Positions 21,268-31,251 are shown, counted from the first letter of the stretch. The stretch: 38,788 nucleotides of DNA from CAIMZW01 sp037133095 (GCA_037133095.1 JBAXOT010000017.1:1-38788); one strand, 5' to 3'. Numbers and translations are program-made. The notes: a model not told the origin generated them from the letters alone.

Positions 21268-21759
21268 TTAAGCGATAACCGAAGCGAGTTGGCTGGCTTG
21301 TTGGGCTGACTCTTCCGCCGAGAGGGGAGATGCGATTTGCCCAATCAACCAATGCACAATTAGAGAAGAAGAATCGGGACCGAATACATTGGTCATTGCC
21401 GTGGTTACTTGGCGCCACAGCGGATGGTTGGTAATGGTGACGAACCTTGCGATATCAAGTGGGTCGGTGACCACCATTTTTCGCAGGGCTGGATCAACAG
21501 AAATTTCACGCGAGAGGGTATACAAGGCGGCCACTGGTGATTCCGCCGCCAGCGCTAGTCCTTCGAGCCTGGAAATTTCAGACTCAACCAAAGTCACCAA
21601 CATTTCTTCTTTATCGCTGAAATGGTTGTACACCGTGGCTCGAGCAACTTGCGCCTGCTCAGCAATATCCAACATATTCGATTCATAACTTCCGACTTCG
21701 GCGATGACTTTTTTCGCGCCAGAGAGAATTGCTACCCGAGAACGTTGTGGAGTTGCCAT
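21268..21759 (-). CDS. TetR-family transcriptional regulator
   Basis: A 163-aa protein. The N-terminal helix-turn-helix (about 8–55) contains NMLDIAEQAQVARATVYNHFSDKEEML, the standard TetR pattern with YNHF in the recognition helix. The remainder is helical and not recognisable, so the ligand and targets are unknown. It lies 18 bp downstream of clgR and 4 bp upstream of the DUF3046 gene. Confidence 0.87.
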   Translation of the reverse strand: MATPQRSRVAILSGAKKVIAEVGSYESNMLDIAEQAQVARATVYNHFSDKEEMLVTLVESEISRLEGLALAAESPVAALYTLSREISVDPALRKMVVTDPLDIARFVTITNHPLWRQVTTAMTNVFGPDSSSLIVHWLIGQIASPLSAEESAQQASQLASVIA

Positions 21760-21777
21760 GTGGCTGTCACAGACACG

Positions 21778-22047
21778 TTATGCCGCGTCGTCTACCACTG
21801 TCAGTACAGGAACTTCTTGGCTCTTGATATCAAGAATGACATCGGTCAGGACGTTGGCCAACGAAAGATTTAGCGCCATGCAGATCGAATTCAGGAGTTC
21901 GGAAGAAGCCTCTTTTTGACCTCGTTCTACTTCGGAGAGATATCCCAAGGAGACTCGAGCAGATTTAGCAACATTTCGCAGCGTTCGACCCTGAGCCATG
22001 CGGGCAGCTCGAAGGGTACTGCCGATATGAGTGCGGAGAAGTGTCAC
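21778..22047 (-). CDS. clgR: XRE-family regulator ClgR
   Basis: An 89-aa DNA-binding protein. The helix-turn-helix region GRTLRNVAKSARVSLGYLSE followed by VERGQKEASSELL is characteristic of ClgR, which activates clp protease and other stress genes in actinobacteria. Its place after pgsA and cinA is also characteristic. The start is GTG overlapping the cinA stop (GTGA), so it is translated with cinA. The C-terminus lacks the LAA-type ending seen in some relatives and ends VVDDAA. Confidence 0.85.
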   Translation of the reverse strand: MTLLRTHIGSTLRAARMAQGRTLRNVAKSARVSLGYLSEVERGQKEASSELLNSICMALNLSLANVLTDVILDIKSQEVPVLTVVDDAA

Positions 22048-22529
22048 GGGGAAAGAATACGCGAAAAGGTGGCCAACGCGCTGGTTACAGTGGCGTGGCG
22101 AACACCTTGGCGATCGCCAGATAAGGCTAAAGCCACGGCAATTGTGGACTTTTTATCGGCAATTGCCAGCCAGACTGTCCCTGCCTTTTGCCCATATGCC
22201 TTTCCGGGACCGGCGACACCGGTTGTTGAGATTGCGTAATCCGATTTGAACTGGATTCGAACTGATTCGGCCATCGCGATGGCAACTTTCTCAGAGACTG
22301 CTGTCTCTTTGTTCAAAATACGTCGAGGCACGTCCAAAAATTTTGTCTTCGCCGCGTCTGAATAGGTAACAAAGCCGCCTAGGAAAACATCTGACGATCC
22401 CGGTACGTCGGTGAGAGCCGCCGCCAACAACCCACCCGTGATTGATTCGGCGATGGAGACTGTTTTGCCCAACTTTTGCAACCGCTTGACGACTTCGATG
22501 GCGAGTGGGTCTGGAACCATCTGGGTCAT
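22044..22529 (-). CDS. cinA: CinA C-terminal domain protein (nicotinamide-nucleotide amidohydrolase type)
   Basis: A 161-aa stand-alone PncC/CinA-C domain, which deamidates nicotinamide mononucleotide in pyridine nucleotide salvage. The hallmark SIAESITGGLLAAALTDVPGS is at about 25–45, followed by GGFVTYSDAAK and STTGVAGPG. The N-terminal MoaB-like domain of longer CinA proteins is absent, as is common in actinobacteria. It overlaps pgsA and clgR by 4 bp each. Confidence 0.92.
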   Translation of the reverse strand: MTQMVPDPLAIEVVKRLQKLGKTVSIAESITGGLLAAALTDVPGSSDVFLGGFVTYSDAAKTKFLDVPRRILNKETAVSEKVAIAMAESVRIQFKSDYAISTTGVAGPGKAYGQKAGTVWLAIADKKSTIAVALALSGDRQGVRHATVTSALATFSRILSP

Positions 22530-23071
22530 TTCTTAAATACCTTAACGAAGTAATCCATGCCAGTGGTCACGGTCAAAATGATTGCAACTGCCATAAACCC
22601 GTCTCTCGGAATGAAGAGCCAATGAGGAAGAGGGAGAATAAAAAAGCCCACACCAAAACCTTGGAACAGGGTCTTCAACTTCCCGCCTTTACTGGCCGGA
22701 ATTACACCGTCCCGAATTACCGCAAAACGAAGAATTGTCACCCCGATCTCGCGCACCAGAATCACCACAGTGACCCACCAAGGAAGTCGGTGCAACATCG
22801 ATAATCCGATCAGAGCGGTGCCAATCGCAGCTTTATCGGCAATAGGATCAAGAAGTGTTCCTAAACTTGTTATTTGTTTTCGAGCCCGCGCCACACGACC
22901 ATCAAAGAAATCAGTTAAGCCCACGAGAAAGAATCCGCTCCATGCGAGAACTCGCCAGGTTGCGTCGTTGCCACCATTTTTAAAAAGTGCGTAGGCGCAG
23001 AATGGCAGAGCAATAAATCGCAACAGCGTCAACCCGTTTGGCAGATTTATTATCGCTGAATCGTCGCCCAT
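22526..23071 (-). CDS. pgsA: CDP-diacylglycerol–glycerol-3-phosphate 3-phosphatidyltransferase
   Basis: Integral membrane enzyme that makes phosphatidylglycerol phosphate. The 181-aa protein has the CDP-alcohol phosphatidyltransferase motif DG(x)2AR(x)8G(x)3D(x)3D at 57–79 (DGRVAR, G71, D75, D79). Several hydrophobic segments are seen. Other CDP-alcohol transferases share the motif; the position before cinA and the opening NLPNGLTLLR support PgsA. It starts 3 bp after rimO ends. Confidence 0.9.
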   Translation of the reverse strand: MGDDSAIINLPNGLTLLRFIALPFCAYALFKNGGNDATWRVLAWSGFFLVGLTDFFDGRVARARKQITSLGTLLDPIADKAAIGTALIGLSMLHRLPWWVTVVILVREIGVTILRFAVIRDGVIPASKGGKLKTLFQGFGVGFFILPLPHWLFIPRDGFMAVAIILTVTTGMDYFVKVFKK

Positions 23072-23074
23072 GAC

Positions 23075-24484
23075 TTAGATAACCTGCGCAACCAAATCTG
23101 CACCATCAACATCGGTGACTATAGCATCAACATATTCGCCAACTTTGTAGACGGCACGACTCTTGATAAAGGTGGACCCGTCAACTTCAGGACCCTGATG
23201 ATCAGCGCGACCCTCTTGAAGTTCTTCATCTTCAATCAAAACCCGAACTCGTTGGCCAATGCGATCCGATGCTCGCTGATAGAGAAGTTCGTCCACCAAA
23301 CTAGATAGTTCATCTACCCGGTGATTAATGAGATTTTCATCAACTTTGCCATCGAGAGTTAAGGCTTCAGTTTTATCTTCATCGGAGTATCCAAAAACAC
23401 CAACGGCATCGAGTCTCGCCTCCGAAATAAAATCTACAAGATCTTGGTATTCCTCGTCGGTTTCGCCAGGGAAGCCAACGATGACATTGGATCGAATACC
23501 AGCCTCAGGCGAAAGCGCGCGAATCTGGGCTATCAAATGCAGGAACTTTTCGCCATCTCCAAACCGACGCATCCGGCGTAATACCGAACCGCTGGCATGC
23601 TGAAACGAAAGATCGAAGTAAGGAACAACTTTCTCCGTAGACACCATTGCCTGCAAAAGGGAAGGACGAACTTCGGCTGGCTGGAGATAGGAGAGGCGAA
23701 CTCGTTCTATTCCATCGATTGAGGCAAACTCTGGCAACATCTTTTCCAGCACTTTCAAATCACCAAAGTCCTTGCCGTAAGACGTCGTGTTTTCGCTGAC
23801 GAGAAAAATTTCTGAGACGCCTTGATCGGCCAACCATTTTGCTTCGTCCAAGATTTCCGTAGGGCGCCGAGAGATAAAAGAACCGCGAAACATTGGAATG
23901 GCACAGAAGGAGCATCTGCGATCGCATCCGGAGGCAATCTTGAGCGGAGCCACCGGCGAATTCTCGAGTCGCTTGCGCAAAATTCGGACGCCTTGTCCAA
24001 CTTGACCAGGGGTCAGATCAATTTTTGCCGGGGCGCTGGCTTGACGTTCAGATGGCGAAATCGGCAGGAGCACTCGACGATCAATCGGAGCCCGTGCTTG
24101 AACCGATCCGCCGCTGATGATGGTATTAAGCCGAGCAGAGATATCGACATAATCATCAAAGCCAAGAATTGCATCAGCCTCAGGAAGTGCATCGGCGAGT
24201 TCCTTGCCATAGCGCTCGGCCATGCAACCCACCGCGACCACGGCTTGAGTCGTGCCATTGCCTTTCAAGGAGTGCGCTTCGAGGAGCGCATCGACCGAGT
24301 CTTTCTTGGCACTTTCGATAAAGCCACAGGTATTGATAACGGCAATTTCAGCATTTGCTGGGTCATCAACCAGAGTCCAACCATCGGCGGCGAGACGGCC
24401 AGCAAGTTCTTCGGAATCCACTTCATTGCGCGCGCAGCCCAATGTCACAAGAGCAACGGTGCGGGATTTCTGTTCAGTGCTCAT
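23075..24484 (-). CDS. rimO: Ribosomal protein S12 methylthiotransferase RimO
   Basis: Radical-SAM enzyme that methylthiolates an Asp of ribosomal protein S12; a relative of MiaB, also in this window. The 469-aa protein has UPF0004 cysteines 17, 53 and 87, the radical-SAM cluster CDRRCSFC (187, 191, 194) and a C-terminal TRAM domain. RimO-specific stretches TLGCARNEVDSE and SYLQPAEVRP distinguish it from MiaB. Confidence 0.95.
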   Translation of the reverse strand: MSTEQKSRTVALVTLGCARNEVDSEELAGRLAADGWTLVDDPANAEIAVINTCGFIESAKKDSVDALLEAHSLKGNGTTQAVVAVGCMAERYGKELADALPEADAILGFDDYVDISARLNTIISGGSVQARAPIDRRVLLPISPSERQASAPAKIDLTPGQVGQGVRILRKRLENSPVAPLKIASGCDRRCSFCAIPMFRGSFISRRPTEILDEAKWLADQGVSEIFLVSENTTSYGKDFGDLKVLEKMLPEFASIDGIERVRLSYLQPAEVRPSLLQAMVSTEKVVPYFDLSFQHASGSVLRRMRRFGDGEKFLHLIAQIRALSPEAGIRSNVIVGFPGETDEEYQDLVDFISEARLDAVGVFGYSDEDKTEALTLDGKVDENLINHRVDELSSLVDELLYQRASDRIGQRVRVLIEDEELQEGRADHQGPEVDGSTFIKSRAVYKVGEYVDAIVTDVDGADLVAQVI

Positions 24485-24523
24485 TGGCTTGATACTACCG
24501 AATGAGGGTCAAACCGCCGGACT

Positions 24524-25273
24524 TTAGCCTTGAGAAGAAGCTCCTGGTCCATATTCCAGATGGACAACTTCGCCAACGGCGCCCGGAGTGCCAGAATCGA
24601 CACCATTCACATTGAGGTTTACCGCACCAGCGTTGCCTATGACAAAGCGCAATAATTGATTGTCAGTGAAAGTTTGAGTCTGACCTTTAACTAGTGTGCC
24701 GTTGAAAATTTGAGCGCCAGTGCTGTCGGTAACGCCAAGCCAGGATGATCCGGCTATGGCAGTGATAACAACAGCAACGTCAGATGTTTTAGTTGCGACA
24801 ACTGTTCCTGATGTGAGAGTTGGAGATGGCTCAGATGGCGTATCGGAAACCGAAGCCGCAGCGGTTACTAATTTTGTCGGTGATGATTTAAGAACGCCAG
24901 AAAGTGCAGGCACCAAAATAAGTAAGCCCAGCACTGACGCCGCGACGACAGATAAAGTTTTGTAAGAAACTTTCGGACCTTCGCGCCGTGGTGGTGTTAC
25001 ATAATTTTCCGCGAGAAGATCAATCATCGGACGATCTACTTGACCAGTTTCGGCTTCGAGCAAAGCTATCAAAGCGCTTGCATCAGCATTGACAAGTTGG
25101 GCGATAGTTCGGATATGGCCGCGGGCATAAGCCACGCCGCCGGAGGAAACAAATTTGTCAGCCTCTAAGTCCAAAATGACATTAGCTCGAACTCGTGTTG
25201 CTGCTGAAATTTGCGCAACGCTCATGCCTGCCGCCTCGCGAGCCTCGCGCAGCGCCTGACCTAATGAGTCCAT
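24524..25273 (-). CDS. RodZ-like helix-turn-helix membrane protein
   Basis: A 249-aa protein: N-terminal HTH domain (LGQALREAREAAGMSVAQIS, about 4–75), one transmembrane helix (about 106–127) and an extracytoplasmic C-terminal domain of the DUF4115 type. RodZ links MreB and the cell-shape machinery in rods; whether this organism has MreB is not known from the window. In actinobacteria such genes often sit between ftsK and rimO, as here. The function is therefore assigned by domain layout only. Confidence 0.8.
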   Translation of the reverse strand: MDSLGQALREAREAAGMSVAQISAATRVRANVILDLEADKFVSSGGVAYARGHIRTIAQLVNADASALIALLEAETGQVDRPMIDLLAENYVTPPRREGPKVSYKTLSVVAASVLGLLILVPALSGVLKSSPTKLVTAAASVSDTPSEPSPTLTSGTVVATKTSDVAVVITAIAGSSWLGVTDSTGAQIFNGTLVKGQTQTFTDNQLLRFVIGNAGAVNLNVNGVDSGTPGAVGEVVHLEYGPGASSQG

Positions 25274-25361
25274 CTACCCCTACAACCTTCTGAAACATAA
25301 GAAAATAGGAAAATGCTAGGTAATTGTGAGGTGCTAAGGGTACGTCCGATTGCCACCCACT

Positions 25362-25378
25362 CTCAAGTCGCGCTTGAG
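25362..25378 (-). other. Short hairpin downstream of ftsK
   Basis: CTCAAG (25362–25367) and CTTGAG (25373–25378) pair around TCGCG. It lies within the 152-bp gap after ftsK and before the RodZ-like gene. There is no U-run; it may be a weak terminator. Nothing else is recognised in the gap. Confidence 0.3.
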
Positions 25379-25425
25379 GGCTAGCAGTTGAATTTTGGTT
25401 GACGAATCGGCAAACAAACTGCGGG

Positions 25426-27768
25426 CTAGATGTTGCCTTGGAGTTGCTCCAAAACCTCTGGAAGTTGCTCGATACTGACTAGAACTACACGGGCCTTGGA
25501 CCCTTCGGAAGGTCCGACGATCCCGCGACTCTCCATTAAGTCCATTAGTCGACCGGCTTTGGCAAAGCCCACCCGCAATTTGCGCTGCAACATCGAGGTA
25601 GAGCCGAATTGGGTGTTCACCACGAGTTGAACGGCCTGCAGCAGCAGATCGAGGTCGTCACCGATGTCATCTTCGACTACTTGGGCCTTGATTGGCGCGG
25701 CCAGATCAATTCGATAGACCGGCTGAAGTTGGGCCTTGACATGGTTGACGATCGCTTCGGTCTCGCGTTCGGACACGTAAGCGCCTTGAATTCGAACTGC
25801 CTTGCTGGCGCCCATAGGTAAAAAGAGCCCATCACCTTGTCCGACTAACTTTTCGGCACCAGGGGCATCGAGGATCACGCGAGAGTCGGTCAAACTCGAA
25901 GTGGCAAAGGAGAGGCGAGATGGAACGTTCGCTTTAATCAAGCCAGTAACGATGTCGACGCTTGGGCGTTGGGTCGCGATGACTAAATGGATACCGGCGG
26001 CGCGAGCCAATTGTGTTATTCGAACAATGCTCTCTTCTACCTCTTTCGCTGCGACCATCATCAAGTCGGCTAGTTCGTCGATGATAATGAGGAGGTATGG
26101 ATATGGCTCGAGAGTTCGTTCGCTGCCTTCCGGCAATGAAATTTTCCCGGCCCGAACTGCTCGATTGAAATCATCAATGTGGCGGAAACCAAAGGCCGAA
26201 AGATCGTCGTAACGATTATCCATTTCACGAACTACCCAGGCAAGAACATCGGCAGCTTTTTTAGGGTTAGTGATGATGGGAGCCATTAAGTGCGGGATGC
26301 CTTCATAGCTTGTGAGTTCGACGCGCTTGGGATCGATCATGACCAAGCGAACTTCATCGGGTGTAGCGCGCATCAAAATCGAAACAATCAATGAGTTGAT
26401 CATCGAGGATTTACCAGCGCCGGTCGCGCCCGCCACTAAAAGGTGCGGCATCTTTGCCAAGTTGGCACAAATAAATGAACCTTCGACATCTTTTCCGAGT
26501 GCGACGACCATCGGGTGCGGGTCATTGCCGGAAACTGGAGAACGAAGCACATCTCCCAAGGCCACAATCTCGCGGTCGGTATTGGGAATCTCTATTCCTA
26601 CCGCTGATTTTCCTGGGATGGGCGAAAGAATTCGCACATCACCACTGGCAACGGCATATGAAATATTCTTCGATAAAGCGGTAATCGCTTCGACCTTGAC
26701 TCCTACGCCAAGTTCGATTTCATAACGAGTAACGGTAGGTCCTCGCATAAAACCAGTGACACGGCAATCCACATCAAACTCTTCGAAAACTTGAGTCAGT
26801 GCCGCCACAACAAGATCGTTCGCTTTGGATTTCGCTTTGGCAGCGGGACCCACGCGAAGCAGATCCATGGATGGCAAAATGTAAGTCTTGTCAGAACCAA
26901 TAATGAGTTGATGCGCCGGCTTATCCGAATTTGATTTCTTTGGCTTAGCCATCGCAACGGTCGGTTGAATGAGCGGGGCAACGCCAACTGTAAATTCTTG
27001 ATCGAACTCTTCTTCGTCTAGATCGTCCTCTTCTTCAGCAAAGAAACTTTGCACGAGCGGAGTTTCAAAAGGTGGCGTATCGGATATTTCAAAATCGTCG
27101 TCGATTGCTGCACGCCGAGTCGCTGCCTTTGCGGACCCCCAAGAGAAAATTTTGCCTATACGAGTGGAAATCTGCGAGACCGGAGTTGCGGTAACCACAA
27201 GAACTCCGAAGAAAAAGATGAGAAGTAAAATTGGAATCGCCAAGATGGTAGTAACAAGTGCGACCAACGGTGTTGAAACTGCATACCCCAACCAGCCGCC
27301 GCCTTGATGCATAGCGCTGGACGATGTCCCGGTAGAGCCGTTAAAAATATGGAGTAGGCCAGTTGAAGTCAGTAAGAGCGCAATGGTCCCGATAGAGATT
27401 CGACCGGTAACTCGACCCTCCTCCGGTGCTTTAAAAAGCCGGAAAGAAAAATAGACGAAGACCACTGGCATGAGCACGCCGAGGCGGCCGAAACCTCCAT
27501 AAATGAAGGCGTAAATACCTCGACCCAGCGGATTATTGAGGTGAAACCAGGCCCCAGCGGCTGAAATTAAGGCCAGAATGAAGATCAGAAATGCAAAACC
27601 ATCGCGTTGGTGAGCCGGATCTAGGTCTTTTGCACCCCGGAAAATGAACCGAACCGCGCTGCCGAGCGCCTTGGCTATGAAACGCCAAATGGCAACTATC
27701 CCCCGAGCGACTTTCTGAGCGGGAGTGGTCTTTCGGCGGGAACGAGCCGCCGTTTTGCGTTTAGCCAT
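25426..27768 (-). CDS. ftsK: DNA translocase FtsK/SpoIIIE
   Basis: Septal DNA pump that clears and aligns chromosomes at division. The 780-aa protein has four N-terminal membrane helices (between about 55 and 195), an acidic linker (about 223–262) and the motor: alpha/beta domains with Walker A GATGAGKSS (447–455) and Walker B LLIIIDELADLM (about 553–564). The C-terminal winged-helix gamma domain (QFGSTSMLQRKLRVGFAKAGRLM) reads polar DNA signals. The start ATG follows a GC-rich hairpin. Confidence 0.96.
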   Translation of the reverse strand: MAKRKTAARSRRKTTPAQKVARGIVAIWRFIAKALGSAVRFIFRGAKDLDPAHQRDGFAFLIFILALISAAGAWFHLNNPLGRGIYAFIYGGFGRLGVLMPVVFVYFSFRLFKAPEEGRVTGRISIGTIALLLTSTGLLHIFNGSTGTSSSAMHQGGGWLGYAVSTPLVALVTTILAIPILLLIFFFGVLVVTATPVSQISTRIGKIFSWGSAKAATRRAAIDDDFEISDTPPFETPLVQSFFAEEEDDLDEEEFDQEFTVGVAPLIQPTVAMAKPKKSNSDKPAHQLIIGSDKTYILPSMDLLRVGPAAKAKSKANDLVVAALTQVFEEFDVDCRVTGFMRGPTVTRYEIELGVGVKVEAITALSKNISYAVASGDVRILSPIPGKSAVGIEIPNTDREIVALGDVLRSPVSGNDPHPMVVALGKDVEGSFICANLAKMPHLLVAGATGAGKSSMINSLIVSILMRATPDEVRLVMIDPKRVELTSYEGIPHLMAPIITNPKKAADVLAWVVREMDNRYDDLSAFGFRHIDDFNRAVRAGKISLPEGSERTLEPYPYLLIIIDELADLMMVAAKEVEESIVRITQLARAAGIHLVIATQRPSVDIVTGLIKANVPSRLSFATSSLTDSRVILDAPGAEKLVGQGDGLFLPMGASKAVRIQGAYVSERETEAIVNHVKAQLQPVYRIDLAAPIKAQVVEDDIGDDLDLLLQAVQLVVNTQFGSTSMLQRKLRVGFAKAGRLMDLMESRGIVGPSEGSKARVVLVSIEQLPEVLEQLQGNI

Positions 27769-27786
27769 GGTTACCCAAGCCTATAG

Positions 27787-27826
27787 AGCGGTCAGCGCTG
27801 GGCGCCCTAGGCGCGCCTGAACCGCT
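27787..27826 (-). terminator. GC-rich stem-loop between rnj and ftsK
   Basis: AGCGGT (27787–27792) pairs with ACCGCT (27821–27826), with inner GGCGC/GCGCC able to extend the structure. It begins at the rnj stop codon and ends about 20 bp before the ftsK start. A U-run is absent, so termination is uncertain. Confidence 0.4.
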
Positions 27827-29507
27827 AAACCTCGATGACAACTGGCACGATCATCGGCTTCCGACGATGCTCCTCGCCTACCCAACTTCCTACCGTCCGA
27901 CGAACTACCTGCGAAAGTTGGTGAGTTCCATTTATCCCACCGGCGACCGCAGTAGCCAAGGCCTTCTCAATCATTCCCTTGACCTCATCAAAGAGACCTT
28001 GGTCTTCGGTAAATCCACGGGCATGAATATCTGGACCAGCCACAATCTTTCCGGATTGTGAATCAATGACGACTACGACCGAGATAAATCCTTCCTCGCC
28101 CAAAATGCGTCGATCTTTTAATGAGCTCTCGGTGATTTCACCAATACTTTCACCATCAACATAAACAAAGCCACACGGGACTGCGCCTGCAATATCCGCA
28201 TACCCATCAGCCATATCGATGACGATGCCGTTATCTACAACAATGGTGTTTGATCTGGGCACGCCGGTTTTGATTGCCAATTCCGCATTCGAACGCAAGT
28301 GTCGCCACTCGCCGTGAATCGGCATGACATTCTTTGGTTTGACGATGTTATAGCAATACAAAAGTTCGCCGGCGGCGGCATGTCCGGAAACGTGGACCAT
28401 TGCATTGCCTTTATGAACCACATTGGCGCCAAATCTAGTGAGTTCGTTAATTACTCGATACACGGGATTTTCGTTGCCAGGAATCAATGACGATGCCAAG
28501 ATAACTGTGTCGCCCTGACCAACTCGAATTTGGTGATCGCCATTTGCCATGCGCGATAAAGCCGCAAGAGGCTCGCCTTGCGAACCGGTGCAAATCAAAA
28601 CAATCTTGTCGCCATAATCATCAATATTCTTTGCATCGACAATCAAACCCTTTGGTACTTCGAGATAGCCAAGTTCTTCGGCTAGTTTCATATTGCGAAC
28701 CATGCTTCGTCCAACCAAAGCTACCTTGCGATCGTGAGCTGCGGCGACATTGATAACTTGTTGAATCCGATGAACATGTGATGCGAACGAGGCCACGATA
28801 ACTCGACCAGTTGTGGATCGAATTACTCGATCTAAAACCGGCATAATCTCGCGTTCGCCAGTTGTGAAACCTGGGACGTCAGCATTGGTGGAATCCACCA
28901 TAAATAGGTCAACACCTTCTGCGCCCAATCGGGCAAAAGTAGCCAAGTCGGTAATTCGACCATCCAAGGGCAATTGATCCATTTTAAAATCGCCAGTAGC
29001 CAGTACAACCCCTGCACCGGTTTTAATGGCGACTGCTAGGGCATCAGGTATGGAGTGATTCACTGCAACGAACTCGAGTTCGAAGGGGCCGAATTTTTGC
29101 GTCATGCCGGCTTTAACTTCAATCATCGGGGCAGTGATTCGACGTTCGCGCAATTTTGCTTCGGTAAATGCCAAAGTCAATTTAGATCCAACTACTGGAA
29201 TATCTTTTCGCTCTCGCAATAGATATGGCACGGCTCCAATATGGTCTTCATGACCATGGGTGAGAACGACTGCCACGACATCACTGAGGCGATCGCGAAT
29301 GTAGGAAAAGTCAGGAAGGATGAGATCGATCCCAGGTTGGCTCTCTTCGGGGAAGAGCACGCCGCAGTCCACAATCAGGAGTTGGCCTTCATATTCGAAG
29401 ACGGTCATATTTCGACCGATCTCTCCTAATCCACCAAGGGCAACGATTCGAAGGGTCTTGGGGGCAAGACGCGCGGGATAGGGTAAATCGGGATGAGGAT
29501 GATTCAT
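27825..29507 (-). CDS. rnj: Ribonuclease J
   Basis: Metallo-beta-lactamase-fold RNase with endo- and 5'-exonuclease activity in RNA maturation and decay. The 560-aa protein has the metal motif THGHEDHIG (83–91), the beta-CASP region with the ALVGRSM and STNADVPGFT stretches, and HVSGHAAAGE. The start overlaps the dapA stop (TAATG), a common dapA–rnj pairing in actinobacteria. Confidence 0.95.
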   Translation of the reverse strand: MNHPHPDLPYPARLAPKTLRIVALGGLGEIGRNMTVFEYEGQLLIVDCGVLFPEESQPGIDLILPDFSYIRDRLSDVVAVVLTHGHEDHIGAVPYLLRERKDIPVVGSKLTLAFTEAKLRERRITAPMIEVKAGMTQKFGPFELEFVAVNHSIPDALAVAIKTGAGVVLATGDFKMDQLPLDGRITDLATFARLGAEGVDLFMVDSTNADVPGFTTGEREIMPVLDRVIRSTTGRVIVASFASHVHRIQQVINVAAAHDRKVALVGRSMVRNMKLAEELGYLEVPKGLIVDAKNIDDYGDKIVLICTGSQGEPLAALSRMANGDHQIRVGQGDTVILASSLIPGNENPVYRVINELTRFGANVVHKGNAMVHVSGHAAAGELLYCYNIVKPKNVMPIHGEWRHLRSNAELAIKTGVPRSNTIVVDNGIVIDMADGYADIAGAVPCGFVYVDGESIGEITESSLKDRRILGEEGFISVVVVIDSQSGKIVAGPDIHARGFTEDQGLFDEVKGMIEKALATAVAGGINGTHQLSQVVRRTVGSWVGEEHRRKPMIVPVVIEV

Positions 29508-30397
29508 TAGTTAACTGGTACTCCGCCTTGTCGTAGGTCCTCCCGCAATTGCGCAATTTGCGCTTCGGTGGCATCGACAAGTGGCAATCTCGTATATCCG
29601 CCAGGTAGGCCGAGCATATTCATTGCGGCCTTAGTCAAAATCGCACCTTGAGTGCGGAAGGTTCCGGTGAACACCGGTAATAATTTTTGATGGATTTCCA
29701 ACGCACGGTCAGCATCTCCCGCAAACCAGGCATCCAGCAGCGCTTTAAGATCATTTCCTACCGTATGTCCGCAGACCGAGACAAAACCAACGGCACCGAC
29801 CGAGAGCAAAATCAAGTTGAGAATGTCATCGCCTGAGTAAACCGGGATACCAGTGCGCTTGATTACCCAAGAAGTAGAAGCGGGATTTCCCTTGGCATCT
29901 TTCAACGCAACAATGTTAGGGACTTCAGCGAGACGACAAATTGTGTCTTGTTCGATCTCGACTCCGGTACGACCTGGAATGTCATACATCATGATGGGAA
30001 GATCTGTGGCGGCAGCTACGGCGCGAAAGTGCGCCTCGATGCCCGCTTGTGGTGGTTTGTTGTAATAAGGAGTAACAATCAACAACCCATCGGCACCTGC
30101 TGCAGCGGATCGTTTCGCCTGTTCCACCGTATAGGCGGTTTCGTTATCTCCAGCGCCCGTTAAGACTTTGATGTGTGACGGGACAGCATCTTTTACAACA
30201 CGAATGATTTCAAGTTTCTCGGAGGATTTAGTGGTTGGGGCTTCGCCGGTGGTTCCATTGACGGCAATTGCATCGTGGCCAGTTGCAACTAAATGCTGGG
30301 CCAACTTCGCAACGCCATCCCAATCGATAGCTCCATCCTTGTCGAACGGAGTCACCATTGCGGTGATCAAACGTCCGAAGGGCGGCTCAATATGCAT
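29507..30397 (-). CDS. dapA: 4-hydroxy-tetrahydrodipicolinate synthase
   Basis: Condenses pyruvate with aspartate semialdehyde at the start of the DAP/lysine branch. The 296-aa TIM barrel has GTTGEAPT (48–55), YYNKPPQAG (111–119), YDIPGRTG (138–145) and the Schiff-base Lys166 (ALKDAKGN). Together with dapB and dapF in this window it supplies meso-DAP for the cell wall. Confidence 0.95.
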   Translation of the reverse strand: MHIEPPFGRLITAMVTPFDKDGAIDWDGVAKLAQHLVATGHDAIAVNGTTGEAPTTKSSEKLEIIRVVKDAVPSHIKVLTGAGDNETAYTVEQAKRSAAAGADGLLIVTPYYNKPPQAGIEAHFRAVAAATDLPIMMYDIPGRTGVEIEQDTICRLAEVPNIVALKDAKGNPASTSWVIKRTGIPVYSGDDILNLILLSVGAVGFVSVCGHTVGNDLKALLDAWFAGDADRALEIHQKLLPVFTGTFRTQGAILTKAAMNMLGLPGGYTRLPLVDATEAQIAQLREDLRQGGVPVN

Positions 30398-30468
30398 GAT
30401 GTAACTCTATCGTGAGCCATAGGGGTGGCACATGACTATTGCTGGTAAATGGCACTAAAAGTGGCTAT

Positions 30469-31194
30469 TTATGGCGCAATTCGTCCTGATTTTTGGAAGG
30501 CACCATAGGTAATGGGCATTAATTCTTGGAAAATGGCTTCCATCTTCTCGGCGACCATCTCGATCTCACGTTGCGGATAGCTGGGAAAATGAGAACCTTC
30601 TCTTGCCGTACGCAGGGAGAGAAAATTCATCAATGCACGAGCATTCATCGTGACATACATCGATGAAAAAAGAGTTACTGGCAAAACTGCTCGAGCCACC
30701 TCGCGAGCAACACCAGAAGCGAGAATCTTCTGATAATTCTCATAAGCCAGAGTGCAACTTTCCTTAATCAATCGAACGGTAATCTCGCGCTGCTCCTCTG
30801 TTCCATCAATAAAAGAGTAGGAACCTGGTTTGCCAACTTGAACTAATTTTCGTTCTGGACTTGGAATATAAAAGACCGGACGAAGTTCCCGGTACCTGCC
30901 ACTCTCTTCGTTATACGAGGCAATTCGATGGCGCATAAATTCCCGAAAGACAAAGATCGGCGCCGAGATAAAGAAGGTCATCGAGGTGTGCTCGAACGGG
31001 CTGCCGTGGCGCTCGCGGGCTAAATAGTTGATTAAGCCTTCGGAACGAGAGGCATCCGAACCAACGTCATCAAGTGAGTTCTCCCCCGCGGTCGAGACGC
31101 GGGCGGCCCAGATAACATCAGAATCACTGGCGCTGGATTTCACTAATTCAACCGTGACATCGTCTCGAAAAATTATCGCATGTTCCTCACTCAT
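30469..31194 (-). CDS. thyX: FAD-dependent thymidylate synthase
   Basis: Makes dTMP from dUMP with methylene-tetrahydrofolate, using FAD. The 241-aa protein carries the ThyX motif RHR...S.NE.SGRY (88–101) and LSLRT in the C-terminal part. The length is usual for actinobacterial ThyX. It lies 71 bp upstream of dapA and is divergent from azlC. Confidence 0.95.
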   Translation of the reverse strand: MSEEHAIIFRDDVTVELVKSSASDSDVIWAARVSTAGENSLDDVGSDASRSEGLINYLARERHGSPFEHTSMTFFISAPIFVFREFMRHRIASYNEESGRYRELRPVFYIPSPERKLVQVGKPGSYSFIDGTEEQREITVRLIKESCTLAYENYQKILASGVAREVARAVLPVTLFSSMYVTMNARALMNFLSLRTAREGSHFPSYPQREIEMVAEKMEAIFQELMPITYGAFQKSGRIAP

Positions 31195-31251
31195 AGCCGT
31201 GACCCTACCTACTGGCTACGGATAGGCGCGGGATTAGGGCAGAATGTCGGC

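Noticed and set aside
23822..24505. Long plus-strand open frame of 227 codons
   Set aside because: It is antisense to rimO, whose motifs are intact, and its translation shows no known pattern.
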